From positions 102,882 through 166,881 of the forward strand of contig JALOBX010000004.1 in the NCBI GenBank assembly GCA_023228065.1: DNA of 64,000 nucleotides. The letters run 5' to 3'. Positions 26,333 through 36,032 of this stretch are shown one piece after another. The notes below the pieces were generated by a model that did no database searches, was not told where the DNA came from, and worked only from the letters and a program-made list of their open reading frames with translations. The position numbers were made by a program, and so were the translations under genes. Position 1 is the stretch's first letter; each line of letters opens with the position of its first letter. The stretch comes from Candidatus Pacearchaeota archaeon (lineage in GTDB: Archaea; Nanoarchaeota; Nanoarchaeia; Pacearchaeales; GW2011-AR1).

Positions 26333-27480
26333 TTTCCCAATAATTTTTCATATTCCCCCATATATTTTTTATAAATATCATCCCAGTTATAATTTTTAGA
26401 CTTTTTTATATTATTTTGAGATATTTTTCTTGCAAGTTTTTGGTTATTAATAAGCTTTAGAATATTCTTCTCCAAAGAATCCAAATCTCCATAATTTGAA
26501 AAAAAACCATTTTCATTTTCTTTCATCTCAAAAGGAATGCCATTAACAGGAGAAGCGACTATCGGCAAGCCAGAAGCCATAGCTTCAAATAAAGTTAACG
26601 GCAAGCCTTCTCTGTAACTGGGAAGAACATAGACATTTGCAGATTGATACATCTCTGCTATATTTTCTTTCCCTTTTATTGGCCCAAGATATTTCATATT
26701 TTTGTATCCCTTAATCAACTTTTTAACTTCTTCGGCTTTCCCTTCATCAGGACCTATCCAAATAAAAGCGATATCTTTTCTTTTTTTAGTTATGTTTATT
26801 GCAGTCTTAGCAAGCATCTCTGGTCCTTTTGTTGGATTTAATCTACCAAAAAAAAGAACAAGATATTTCTCTTTGATATTATTTTTTTTCTTAAAATTAT
26901 TTTTAATTATTTTTTTAAAAAGAATTTTATCAACACCATTGGGGATTACACTTATTTTTTCTTTTGCAGAATATTTTTTCAAAATTTTAAGTTCCCAGGG
27001 AGTAATTGAAATAATTTTGTCTACAAAACCTAAGGAAAATTTGTTTAAGAATAAATTATTCAAAAAGATAAAGGGCCTTAATATTTTTGGTCTGAATGAT
27101 GCATCTGTCCATGGACAATGGGTTGTATGGATATATTTTTCTCCTCTTATTTTAGAAAGAATTCCAGCAAATAAAATATATGCATGTCCAGAAACATGGC
27201 TATGAACAATATCAAATTTTCCATAATTTCCAAATTTCCATAATAATGAAGGCCAAATAAAAGTACTTAAGGAAAGCCTGAACCAATAAGGAAACCTATG
27301 AACATAAATTCCGTCAATTATTTCTTCTTTTTGTTTTATCCTTTTTGTTTTATCAGAATCACAGCAAAAGACATGAACCTCATGTCCATCAGCAACTTGT
27401 CTTTTTGCTAATTCATATATTACTTGTTCTACTCCACCAAATGTCGGAAGAAAAAACATATTTATGTGGGCAATTCTCAT
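26329..27480 (-). CDS. GT4 family glycosyltransferase
   Basis: A 383-residue GT-B enzyme. GGVEQVIYELAKRQVADGH (about 15-33) is the N-terminal acceptor-domain loop, IPNGVD and FGRLNPTKGPEML lead the donor domain, and SYREGLPLTLFEAMASG (about 285-301) contains the E-x7-E nucleotide-sugar motif. Cytoplasmic and peripheral to the membrane. Seven bases separate it from the upstream aminotransferase, and its stop overlaps the radical SAM start, so it is mid-operon. Confidence 0.87.
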   Translation of the reverse strand: MRIAHINMFFLPTFGGVEQVIYELAKRQVADGHEVHVFCCDSDKTKRIKQKEEIIDGIYVHRFPYWFRLSLSTFIWPSLLWKFGNYGKFDIVHSHVSGHAYILFAGILSKIRGEKYIHTTHCPWTDASFRPKILRPFIFLNNLFLNKFSLGFVDKIISITPWELKILKKYSAKEKISVIPNGVDKILFKKIIKNNFKKKNNIKEKYLVLFFGRLNPTKGPEMLAKTAINITKKRKDIAFIWIGPDEGKAEEVKKLIKGYKNMKYLGPIKGKENIAEMYQSANVYVLPSYREGLPLTLFEAMASGLPIVASPVNGIPFEMKENENGFFSNYGDLDSLEKNILKLINNQKLARKISQNNIKKSKNYNWDDIYKKYMGEYEKLLGK

Positions 27481-27486
27481 AAAAAA

Positions 27487-28587
27487 TTATCCCCTTCTCT
27501 TGAATTTTTTTATTTCTTCAACCACTTCTTTTATTTTAGAATATTCAATCTCTGGATAAATCGGGAGAGAAACTATTTCTTCAGCAAATTTTTCTGAATT
27601 AGGAAAATCTCCTTTTTTATATCCTAAGTATGAAAAAGCTTTTTGCATATGAATAGGAATTGGATAGTGTATTAATGTTCCAATTTCTTTTTCTTTTAAA
27701 TAATCCATTAATTCATTTCTTTTTTCAGTTCTTATAACATATAGGTGATAAACAGAATCGCCATTGATATTTTTTTTAGGAGTGTTGACAATCCCCCCCA
27801 ATTCCTTGGAATAAAATTCAGCTTTTTCTTTTCTCAACTTATTCCAATCATCTAAATGATTAAGTTTAATCTTTAAAATCGCTGCTTGTATTTCATCTAA
27901 TCTTGTATTAAATCCAGAAAATTCTGCATTATATTTGCTAGACTGTCCGTAATTTCTTGCCATTCTTAATTTGTTTTCTAATTTAGAATCATTTACAACG
28001 ATTGCGCCACCATCTCCTAATGCTCCAAGATTTTTTGTTGGATAAAAACTAAAACAACCAATCTCCCCAATAGGAACCTTTTTATCATTATATGTTGCTC
28101 CATGGGCCTGACAACAATCTTCAATAGTTTGGATGTTATGTTCTTTTGCAATTTTAGAAATTTTATTCATATCACAAGGATTTCCATATAAATGAACCGG
28201 AATAATTGCTTTGGTCCTTTTGGTTATTGCATGTTCTATTTTTTCTGGGTTAATTAAATAATCTTCTCCCACATCTACCAAAACAGGTTTAGCTCCAGAT
28301 TCGATTATAGCAGTTATTGTAGGAATAGCAGTATTATCGGGAGCAATAACTTCATCTCCTTCTCCTATATTTAGAGAATAAAGAGCGAGCTTTATTGCAT
28401 CTGTTCCATTTCCTACACCAATGCAGTAAGGTTTATTACAATATTTTGCAAATTTCTCTTCAAAATTTTCTAATTCTTTTCCCAAAATAAAATTTGAGTT
28501 ATCATAAACTACTCTGTTAACAGATTCTAAAATCTCATCCTTTAATAATAAATGCTGTGTTTTTGCGTCAAAAAAAGGTATTTTCAT
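27487..28587 (-). CDS. DegT/DnrJ/EryC1 aminotransferase
   Basis: PLP enzyme of 366 residues that converts a keto-sugar nucleotide to an amino sugar. The N-terminus FFDAKTQHLLLKDEI and NGTDAIKLAL are typical, as is EDCCQAHGATYNDKK. SFYPTKNLGALGDGG (about 180-194) carries the Schiff-base lysine. Directly follows the SDR gene at 28589 (one base gap), which may supply its keto substrate. One of three DegT proteins in the window; the exact sugar cannot be told. Confidence 0.87.
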   Translation of the reverse strand: MKIPFFDAKTQHLLLKDEILESVNRVVYDNSNFILGKELENFEEKFAKYCNKPYCIGVGNGTDAIKLALYSLNIGEGDEVIAPDNTAIPTITAIIESGAKPVLVDVGEDYLINPEKIEHAITKRTKAIIPVHLYGNPCDMNKISKIAKEHNIQTIEDCCQAHGATYNDKKVPIGEIGCFSFYPTKNLGALGDGGAIVVNDSKLENKLRMARNYGQSSKYNAEFSGFNTRLDEIQAAILKIKLNHLDDWNKLRKEKAEFYSKELGGIVNTPKKNINGDSVYHLYVIRTEKRNELMDYLKEKEIGTLIHYPIPIHMQKAFSYLGYKKGDFPNSEKFAEEIVSLPIYPEIEYSKIKEVVEEIKKFKRRG

Positions 28588-28588
28588 T

Positions 28589-29641
28589 TTAATTATAAAA
28601 TTGCAAAGTTTTTTCTAAACCATCCCTTAAATTTATTTGAGGAATCCATCCAAATTCATTATAGATTTTGGTGATGTCTGAACAACAATGTCCAGGTTCG
28701 ATATTTTTTCTTTCTAAGGGGTAAGGAATTTCTTTTATTTCTCCCTTCTTTGCAATATCCTTTATCAAATAAGCAATATCCTTCAAACTTTTCAAATTTC
28801 CTCCAATGGGATTAGACATTCCTTTTTTCCCAATACAGCACCCTAAATTGTATACATCTGATTTTTTTGAAGTAGCTAATAAGATTAATGCATTATTTAC
28901 GTCATCAACATGGTTAAAGTCTCTTAAAACATCTCCTCCCCCCCATAGTTCTATCGGACAATTATTCAGAATTTTTTTTATAAAAGTTGGGATTACTGCC
29001 CCGCAATTTAAATCCTGATAAGGTCCATAAGTGTTAACTATTCTAGCAGAATTTACCTGTATATTTGGAAATCCAGATTCTTTAAGTGAAGAATAGAATA
29101 AAAAATGATATGCCTCTGCAGTAATTTTATTTATAGATTGATAATCTGTAAATGTTCTTGGTAAGAAATTTTCCTTAACTGGTAGGTTTTTTAATTTTAA
29201 TTTTCCATATTGATCTCTTGTTCCCACAAAAACAATCGAAAGAGATTTATCTTTTTTTTCCTGTAAAACTTGCCTGCATGCTTCCAGAAAATATATATGA
29301 GAAGTTAAATTTGCATTTAAATCAAAGGAAATATTTTTTTCTTCCAAGGGGTTATGTTTTGTAGAACCTGCAAGATTAAAGATATAATCTGATTTAGCGA
29401 TTAGAGGTTTTATCTTCTCTATATTTTTTATATCCCAGTCATTACCTGTATAAAGAGCAATCTTCCCACTTCTTTCTTGCAGATTATTAACATCTCCCCC
29501 CAACCCCTTAACAAGAGAATCAACAATAATGATTTCTTTTGGATTGTAATTAGATAACTTATGTGCAAGATTAGTCCCAATAAAACCACAACCACCTGTG
29601 ATTAAGATTGTTTTATTCTCTAAACTTTTTTTATATTTCAT
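28589..29641 (-). CDS. NAD-dependent epimerase/dehydratase (extended SDR)
   Basis: A 350-residue extended SDR. ILITGGCGFIGTNLAH at 15-30 binds NAD; FVGTRDQYG replaces the usual S-x-x-Y-G site; DYQSINK (about 169-175) has the catalytic Tyr-x3-Lys. HVDDVNNALILLATS and the C-terminal substrate domain complete the family pattern. Substrate is a nucleotide-sugar. It is 4 nt after the next SDR gene on the same strand, within the long minus-strand operon. Confidence 0.83.
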   Translation of the reverse strand: MKYKKSLENKTILITGGCGFIGTNLAHKLSNYNPKEIIIVDSLVKGLGGDVNNLQERSGKIALYTGNDWDIKNIEKIKPLIAKSDYIFNLAGSTKHNPLEEKNISFDLNANLTSHIYFLEACRQVLQEKKDKSLSIVFVGTRDQYGKLKLKNLPVKENFLPRTFTDYQSINKITAEAYHFLFYSSLKESGFPNIQVNSARIVNTYGPYQDLNCGAVIPTFIKKILNNCPIELWGGGDVLRDFNHVDDVNNALILLATSKKSDVYNLGCCIGKKGMSNPIGGNLKSLKDIAYLIKDIAKKGEIKEIPYPLERKNIEPGHCCSDITKIYNEFGWIPQINLRDGLEKTLQFYN

Positions 29642-29645
29642 TTTA

Positions 29646-30587
29646 TTAATTTTTTATTGCTTGAAATAATCTAATGGTGTCTCCAATTTGTTCAGATAAA
29701 CTGTCTTTATGAGTAAATCCTAATGAACAAATTTTTTTATTGGAGATTTCATAAGATTGTTGATTTAGAATAGGGGATGGTGTAAATTCAATTTTTATTC
29801 CAGGAATATATTTTTTTATGGAATCTAATATTTCCTGCACAGTATAATTATCAGTAAGAACATTATAGGTTTCTCCAGATTTTGCATTATCCCAAACAAA
29901 AGATATTGCGCGAATAGCATCATTTATTCCAAGATAGGGTCTTTTCTGGTTTAATGCATCTTCCCAAACAGTAATCGGTTTATTCATTGCACCAAGATAA
30001 CAAAATTTATTTACTGCAGTATGAAATCTCATACCAATACTTGTCCCGAATATTGTTCCAAATCTTAAAACATAAGTTTCAATCCCGCCTTTTTTTCCAG
30101 CAGCATTTACTTCTTTTTCACATTTCAGTTTCGATTCTGCATAAGGTGTTGCTGGTTTACAATCTATATAAGTCTCATCTAAGATTCCTTTTGCTTCTCC
30201 ATAAACGCTAGTCGTAGATGGAAAAATAAATTTTTTTACATTATTTTTTTGTGCAATATCTAAAATATCTAATGTTCCCTGCAAGTTTACTTCAAAGGTG
30301 AGTTCCGGATATTTTATTGTGGAAGGCGCATCAGTAATTGCCGCAAGATGTATGATTGTATCCATATCTTGCACTGCCCCCTCTAAATTTTGTTTATTTC
30401 TTATGTCTCCTTCCATAAATTCGAAGCGAACATCATTTGGTAAATTGAAAAGAGAACAATATCTTTGGGTAGACAAATTATCAAGTATTCTTATTTTCTC
30501 TATATCTCTATTTTTATAAAGCTCTCTTATTAATTTTGAACCTATATGCCCCAACCCTCCTGTAATTAATATTTTTTCTTTTTTCAT
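29646..30587 (-). CDS. NAD-dependent epimerase/dehydratase (extended SDR)
   Basis: A 313-residue extended SDR with ILITGGLGHIGSKLIREL (about 5-22), SVYGEAKGI and PYAESKLKCEKEV (about 148-160; Tyr-x3-Lys). Likely a sugar 4-epimerase or reductase. It overlaps the upstream aminotransferase by 4 nt, and two SDRs in tandem between two aminotransferases suggest a route to one or two rare amino sugars. Exact product unknown. Confidence 0.83.
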   Translation of the reverse strand: MKKEKILITGGLGHIGSKLIRELYKNRDIEKIRILDNLSTQRYCSLFNLPNDVRFEFMEGDIRNKQNLEGAVQDMDTIIHLAAITDAPSTIKYPELTFEVNLQGTLDILDIAQKNNVKKFIFPSTTSVYGEAKGILDETYIDCKPATPYAESKLKCEKEVNAAGKKGGIETYVLRFGTIFGTSIGMRFHTAVNKFCYLGAMNKPITVWEDALNQKRPYLGINDAIRAISFVWDNAKSGETYNVLTDNYTVQEILDSIKKYIPGIKIEFTPSPILNQQSYEISNKKICSLGFTHKDSLSEQIGDTIRLFQAIKN

Positions 30588-31705
30588 TGAATCTTAAGTA
30601 CCTTTTTAATTCCATCACAATATTCAGTAATTTCTTTTTCTGTAAGAATGAGTGCAGAAGGCAAAGTTATTCCTCTTGAAGAAACATCATAAGAAATTGG
30701 ATTTTTCTTCTTTGAACCTGTTTTATATTTTGAATAAGCCGGCAAAGAAGATAAGGGATAAAAAAATGGGCGTGTTGGAAGCCCTAAACTTTCCAATTCT
30801 TTCATTATTTCATGCTTATTGAGATTATAACTTTTTCCGAATATTAAAGAAGTAGCCCAGACGCCATTATAGACATTATCAGATTCTTCATTAAATTGCA
30901 GGTCTGGAATTTTTCCTAAATTTTTTTTATATTCTTGAAAAATCCATCTTTTCTTATCGACAATTTCATTCAATCTTAAAAATTGCGCATATCCCAAGGC
31001 TGCATGCAAATTATCAGGCATATGTTTTAACGAAGGCTCTAATACTCTGTAGGGTTCTGTGTCACTTCTTCCACAATCTCTATAAAATTTTGCTTTTTGA
31101 AATAATTTATCGTCATCAAGAAGAAGCATTCCCCCTTCACCTGTAGTAATTGTTTTAGTTGAATGAAAACTGAAAACAGAACCAATTCCAAATTTTCCTG
31201 CTCGAATATTTTTATATTTAGAACCAAGGGCTTCAGCAGAATCTTCAATGAGAGGAATTGAATACTCTTTTGAAATTTTTTCCAAACTATTCATATCTGG
31301 CATGTTTCCATACAAATCTACTGCAATAATTGCTTTTGTTTTTTCTGTTATATTTTTTAATACAGACTCTGGATTCAAACACCAGTTTTTTTCTTCGATA
31401 TCACAAAAGATAGGCTTAGCGTTGCAAAAAGGGATAGCAGCGATTGAACCTGTCCAAGTGCAATCAGGAACAATGATTTCATCTCCTTTTTTTATACCTA
31501 AAGAAGCAAGTAAAAGATATATTGCCTGTGTGCAATTTGGAGTCATCAATGCATATTTTCTATCATGAAATTTAGCAAATTCTTTTTCAAATTTTTCCAC
31601 ATAAAAATATCTTCCATCATACCAATTTTCTTCTTTCATCGCATCCAAAACAATTTCTCTTTCTAAATTGGTTATTGAAGGTCCGGCCATTAACCTCGAT
31701 TTCAT
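30584..31705 (-). CDS. DegT/DnrJ/EryC1 aminotransferase
   Basis: PLP-dependent sugar aminotransferase. IIVPDCTWTGSIAAIPF, IEDSAEALGSKYKN and SFHSTKTITTGEGG (Schiff-base Lys in STK) mark the family. The second of two nearby ATGs (31705) is used because a TTTAAAG box is centred 27 nt upstream of it; the first (31711) would be only 21 nt away. First gene of the operon that continues through two SDRs, a second DegT, GT4 and a radical SAM gene. Confidence 0.86.
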   Translation of the reverse strand: MKSRLMAGPSITNLEREIVLDAMKEENWYDGRYFYVEKFEKEFAKFHDRKYALMTPNCTQAIYLLLASLGIKKGDEIIVPDCTWTGSIAAIPFCNAKPIFCDIEEKNWCLNPESVLKNITEKTKAIIAVDLYGNMPDMNSLEKISKEYSIPLIEDSAEALGSKYKNIRAGKFGIGSVFSFHSTKTITTGEGGMLLLDDDKLFQKAKFYRDCGRSDTEPYRVLEPSLKHMPDNLHAALGYAQFLRLNEIVDKKRWIFQEYKKNLGKIPDLQFNEESDNVYNGVWATSLIFGKSYNLNKHEIMKELESLGLPTRPFFYPLSSLPAYSKYKTGSKKKNPISYDVSSRGITLPSALILTEKEITEYCDGIKKVLKIQ

Positions 31706-31786
31706 ATTCATAAATCCTGAAATCCATATTTAAAGATTCTTGAGTTGTGATATATAATAGGAGTAAAGAACTATTGTTAGGTTACA

Positions 31787-32464
31787 TTACAAATTTATTT
31801 TGTATAATTCTTTTGCCGGATTTCCTGCGACTACAACTCCTTGTGGAACATCTTTAGTTACCACAGATCCTGCCCCAATGACAGAATTAGAACCAATTTT
31901 TATTCTTGGTAGAATCGTTGCATTTGCTCCTATCCAGCTATATTTTCCTACATAAACAAGTCCGCATAAAGTTGCATTAGGAGCAATTTCTACTCCATCC
32001 TCCAGAGTACATTCATGGTCTACATTTGCCCCCGTATTTACAATACAATAATCTCCAATTTTTGTTTCAGTGATAATTTTTGCTCCGGCCATTATTTGTA
32101 TACCTTCACCAATCTTAACATCTTTATCGACATATGAAGTCGGATGAACAATACTTATCGGAGAAAGCCCCAATTTTTTCAACAGGTTACTTATTTTTAT
32201 TCTTGCTTGAGAATTTCTTCCTGTTTTATTATTTCCAATAGTTACCAAAAAACCAATATCCTTAATAGATTTATTTTTTAAATATTCTAAGACTCCATCA
32301 TATCCACAGTATAGTTTTACATCATTAAAAGGAGATTTTAAATCGGGTGTATCGTCGATTACTGCATCTACTTTAGAACCATAAAATTCAATTATTGGAC
32401 GGACTACCTTTGCTTGCCCTGTTCCTCCCCATAAAATTATATTGGAAGGCAATTGATTTATCAT
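31787..32464 (-). CDS. NeuD/PglD-like sugar O/N-acyltransferase
   Basis: A 225-residue trimeric left-handed beta-helix acyltransferase. The N-terminal 85 residues are a PglD-type Rossmann part (NIILWGGTGQAKVV) that binds the nucleotide-sugar; from about 105 on, hexapeptide repeats run to the C-terminus, with the catalytic His in NVDHECTLEDGVEIAP and a closing GNPAKELYKI. It would acetylate the amino sugar made by the aminotransferases downstream. It has its own TTTAAAAA promoter box. Confidence 0.87.
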   Translation of the reverse strand: MINQLPSNIILWGGTGQAKVVRPIIEFYGSKVDAVIDDTPDLKSPFNDVKLYCGYDGVLEYLKNKSIKDIGFLVTIGNNKTGRNSQARIKISNLLKKLGLSPISIVHPTSYVDKDVKIGEGIQIMAGAKIITETKIGDYCIVNTGANVDHECTLEDGVEIAPNATLCGLVYVGKYSWIGANATILPRIKIGSNSVIGAGSVVTKDVPQGVVVAGNPAKELYKINL

Positions 32465-32560
32465 ATTATTCCTTAAATGAATTTATTTTTAAAGAAGAGG
32501 TATCAATCTTATATATTTTTTTATAATAAACTATTTAAATGAATTTCGAATGAAAAAAGA

Positions 32561-33820
32561 ATGGATTCAAAAGAGATAAAAAAATGTAAGATTTGTGATA
32601 AACCAAATTTATCTGAATTTATTTCTTTTGGAAAAATGCCTGTTGCAAATGCATTTTTGGATAAAGAAAATTTAGGTAAAGAAGAATTCAAATACCCTAT
32701 GGGAGTTAGTTTTTGTCCAGATTGTAAGATGGTCCAACTTACAAATATTGTTCCTTATGAAAAGTATATCGTACCAGATGATAAAGGAAATAGGAATTAT
32801 GCTTTTTTCTCTTCAACATCTAAGGCTATGGAAGAACATTTTGCAGGCATGGCTAAAGAAATAGAAGAAAGATTTTTAGATTCCAATTCAAAGGTTTTAG
32901 AAATTGGAAGTAATGATGGTATTATGCTTCAGGCATTTAAAAAAAATAAAGTATTAGGAATAGAGCCTTCTCATAATGTTGCTAAAATAGCAAGAAGCAA
33001 AGGGATAGAAACAATAACAGAATTTTTTGATGCAGATCTTGCAAATAAAATTTCTGAAGAAAAAGGAAAATACAAAACAATTACCAGCACCAATGTTTTC
33101 CTGAATATTATTAATATTCATAGTTTTTTAAAAGGGGTTTATAATTTACTGGACAAAAAAGGAGTGTTTATAACAGAAGATCCTTATATTCAGAATATTT
33201 TATCTCAAAAAGCTTATGATCAAATCTATGACGAACACATTTGGTATTTTTCTTTACATTCCCTAGAAAATTTACTAAATATGAATAATATGGAAATATT
33301 TGATGCAGAAGAACAATGGGTTCATGGCGGTTCTATGAGAGTTTATGCTTGCAAAAAAGGAGATTACAAACAAACAGATAGAGTTAAAGATTATATCCAA
33401 AAGGAGAAAAAAAATGGGATTGATAAAATATCTCCATACTTAAATTTTTCAAAAGAAGTTAAAGAATCAAAAGAAAAACTTTCCAAATTACTCCAGAGAA
33501 TAAAGGAAGACGGAAAGAAGATTGTTGGATATGGAGCATCTTCAAAAGGAACGATTGTATGCAATTATTGTGATATTGGAACAAATGTTCTGGATTACAT
33601 AACAGATTCAACACCCTATAAACAAGGATTATATAGTCCAGGGAAACATATCCCAATAGTCTCTCCAGAAATTTTTCATAAAGATAATGCAGATTATGCA
33701 CTCTTATTCATCCCAAATCATCTAACAGAAGTCATGGGAAAAGAAAAAGAATTTCTTAACAGAAAAGGAAAGTTTATAACTCATTGGCCAGAAGCAAAAA
33801 TAATAGAAAATGGAAATTGA
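32561..33820 (+). CDS. Sugar C-methyltransferase with N-terminal zinc site
   Basis: A 419-residue protein in the TylC3/NovU type of SAM-dependent C-methyltransferases acting on dTDP-keto-sugars. N-terminal zinc module: Cys9 and Cys12 in KCKICDK and a second C-x2-C in SFCPDCKM (about 51-54). SAM domain: VLEIGSNDGIMLQAF (about 110-124). C-terminal domain with KIVGYGASSKG. TATA TTTAAAT is 24 nt upstream. It overlaps the RmlC-like gene, which fits deoxysugar synthesis. Confidence 0.84.
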   Translation: MDSKEIKKCKICDKPNLSEFISFGKMPVANAFLDKENLGKEEFKYPMGVSFCPDCKMVQLTNIVPYEKYIVPDDKGNRNYAFFSSTSKAMEEHFAGMAKEIEERFLDSNSKVLEIGSNDGIMLQAFKKNKVLGIEPSHNVAKIARSKGIETITEFFDADLANKISEEKGKYKTITSTNVFLNIINIHSFLKGVYNLLDKKGVFITEDPYIQNILSQKAYDQIYDEHIWYFSLHSLENLLNMNNMEIFDAEEQWVHGGSMRVYACKKGDYKQTDRVKDYIQKEKKNGIDKISPYLNFSKEVKESKEKLSKLLQRIKEDGKKIVGYGASSKGTIVCNYCDIGTNVLDYITDSTPYKQGLYSPGKHIPIVSPEIFHKDNADYALLFIPNHLTEVMGKEKEFLNRKGKFITHWPEAKIIENGN

Positions 33821-34244
33821 GATAAAAAATCTGAAAATATTTGGAGACGATAAAGGATATTTATTTGAAGGATTAAGAGCAGATGATAAATTATTTAATG
33901 GAGAATTTGGGCAATGTCTTATTTCTGTTTTATATCCAGGAGTAATTAAAGGACTTCATAAACATTCTAAACAAATTGATTATACTTGCTGTATTAAAGG
34001 AAATTTAAAATATGTTCTTGTCAAAGAAGGAGAAAATGGAATTGAAACTAAAATTATAACTCTTGGAGAAAAGAATCCCATATTAATTAAGACTACTCCC
34101 GGATTGTGGCATGGATATATGGCCTTAGATAAAGAAGCAATCGTCTTGCATGTTATGAATAAACCTTATAAGATTAATGAAGATGATACAAAAAGATTAG
34201 ACCCGTATCATTTTGGAGATTTGTGGAGTAAAAAAGATAATTAA
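33810..34244 (+). CDS. RmlC-like sugar epimerase (cupin)
   Basis: A 144-residue cupin like dTDP-4-dehydrorhamnose 3,5-epimerase: GYLFEGLRADD at the N-terminus, PGVIKGLHKHSKQIDYTCCI (about 49-68) with the active-site His region, and PGLWHGYMAL near 106-115. It is shorter than full RmlC (about 180 residues), lacking most of the C-terminal part, so a related isomerase is possible. It overlaps the C-methyltransferase by 11 nt, suggesting they act on the same keto-sugar. Confidence 0.8.
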   Translation: MEIEIKNLKIFGDDKGYLFEGLRADDKLFNGEFGQCLISVLYPGVIKGLHKHSKQIDYTCCIKGNLKYVLVKEGENGIETKIITLGEKNPILIKTTPGLWHGYMALDKEAIVLHVMNKPYKINEDDTKRLDPYHFGDLWSKKDN

Positions 34245-34247
34245 TTT

Positions 34248-36032
34248 TTATAAAAAATTATTAATTTCTAAATCAGTTGATTTTATTTTATCTCTTTCTA
34301 TAAAAATTCTTTGGAATAATTCAAAATTAGTCAAAAATAAAATTTGCCTAAGAGATTTATCATCAGTTATTTCTTTATTCCTAATACTTCTTATTTGCTC
34401 TTTGATTTTATCTTGATTTACAAATTCTTTTTTGAAAATTGAGGAAGAAGAAAGAATATTATCTGCTACATCTATAAACCCCTCCTGGAAATATTTTAAT
34501 AAAGGCGCATGAAAGGGAACTTTATTTCTGTTTATTATTTCTTTTGGTAAAAGCGGTTCCATTGCTTTTTGCAAAATATATTTTTTATTATTATTTTTCC
34601 ATTTTAAATTTGAAGGGATTGTCATTCCAAATTCTACAAATTCATAATCAAGAAATGGTACTCTAATCTCATGAGAATGCGCCATACTCATTTTGTCCAC
34701 TCGGGTTAATTGCACTCCGGGCAATTGTTTTCTCAATTCAAAGTTCAAGGCCACATTAAGATGCTCTTCTTTTTCCTGTTTTTCTAATTCTGGTAAAAAA
34801 TTATTAGCAGGAATTAAATTATCGCCAACTTCTGTAAGTACAGATTTATTAAAGAATCTTTTTTTATGTTCTTCACTAACAAATGGACTAGTGATTATCT
34901 TTTCAGTTTTATCTCGTCCATAGCGATTATAACCACCAAAGATTTCATCACTTCCTTCTCCAGAAAGATCAATGATAACTTTATTTCTATTTATTTCTTT
35001 TGAAAGAAAATATGTAGCAAAAACCGCAGGCTTTGCATAAGGAACTTCCATATGCCATAAAATCTTTGCCAAATTTTTTGTTATTTCTTCAAGAGGAATA
35101 ATCTTTTCATGGTGATTGGTCTTGCAAAATTCAGATACCAGTTTGGCTTCTTTAAACTCATCAGATTCATCATCAAACCCGACTGTAAACGTTTCGATAG
35201 GCTTTTCAGTTATCCTGCTCATAAATGCAACAATACTGCTGGAATCAAGCCCTCCGGACAAAGAAGCTCCAAGAGGAACGTCTGCAACTAATCGTTTTCT
35301 TACAGATTCTGCAAGTAATTGTTTAAGTTTTTCTGCAAAGAAGTTTTCGCTTCCATAATGGACATTATTATCAATTTTCCAATATTCTTTAATTTCTAAA
35401 TTATTAAAATCATAAATCATTATTTTTCCGGGAGGAAGTTCGTTAATATTTTTGAAAATTGTTTCTCCGTTGATTATGTATGCATAATGTAAAATTTGAT
35501 TAAAAGCATTAAGATTAATTTCTTTTTTGACAAGGGGATTGGATAAGATAGACTTAATTTCAGAAGCAAAAATTAGTTTATTATTTATTTTATCAAAATA
35601 ATAATATAATGGTTTAACCCCCAATCTGTCTCTTGCAAAAATTATCTTTTTATTTAAAGAGTCCCAGATCGCAAAAGAAAACATACCATTGAATAATTTT
35701 ACGCATTCTATTCCATATTCTTCATAAGCATGTATTATAACTTCTGTATCTGTATTTGATTTGAAAAAATGTCCTTTTTTTTCTAAGTCCAATTTTATAT
35801 CTTGGAAATTGTAAATCTCTCCATTATAAACTATCCAAATAGTTCCATCTTCATTACACAAAGGCTGTTTTCCTTTTTCACTTAAATCAATTATACTTAA
35901 TCTCCTATGCCCAAAAGAAACAAGATCGTCTGTATAATAATCATATTGGTCTGGTCCTCTATGAGAGATTATATCTGTCATCTCTTTTAGAATTTTTTTA
36001 TCTTCCCAATTAAATCCACATATTCCGCACAT
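34248..36032 (-). CDS. asnB: Asparagine synthase (glutamine-hydrolysing)
   Basis: Two-domain enzyme: an N-terminal class II glutamine amidotransferase beginning MCGICGF, where Cys2 is the nucleophile, and a C-terminal synthetase with SLSGGLDSSS (about 253-262) as the ATP-binding loop. The ATG giving Met-Cys is used instead of a GTG two codons earlier, because Cys must follow the initiator Met. It may make asparagine, or act as an amidotransferase on a sugar acid, as seen for AsnB-like proteins in glycan loci. Its 5' end overlaps the upstream nucleotidyltransferase gene. Confidence 0.87.
   Translation of the reverse strand: MCGICGFNWEDKKILKEMTDIISHRGPDQYDYYTDDLVSFGHRRLSIIDLSEKGKQPLCNEDGTIWIVYNGEIYNFQDIKLDLEKKGHFFKSNTDTEVIIHAYEEYGIECVKLFNGMFSFAIWDSLNKKIIFARDRLGVKPLYYYFDKINNKLIFASEIKSILSNPLVKKEINLNAFNQILHYAYIINGETIFKNINELPPGKIMIYDFNNLEIKEYWKIDNNVHYGSENFFAEKLKQLLAESVRKRLVADVPLGASLSGGLDSSSIVAFMSRITEKPIETFTVGFDDESDEFKEAKLVSEFCKTNHHEKIIPLEEITKNLAKILWHMEVPYAKPAVFATYFLSKEINRNKVIIDLSGEGSDEIFGGYNRYGRDKTEKIITSPFVSEEHKKRFFNKSVLTEVGDNLIPANNFLPELEKQEKEEHLNVALNFELRKQLPGVQLTRVDKMSMAHSHEIRVPFLDYEFVEFGMTIPSNLKWKNNNKKYILQKAMEPLLPKEIINRNKVPFHAPLLKYFQEGFIDVADNILSSSSIFKKEFVNQDKIKEQIRSIRNKEITDDKSLRQILFLTNFELFQRIFIERDKIKSTDLEINNFL

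Noticed and set aside
26702..27205. A 167-codon open frame on the plus strand inside the GT4 gene
   Set aside because: It is antisense to a GT4 gene with clear motifs, has no promoter box or recognisable motif, and follows from the A/T-rich codon pattern.
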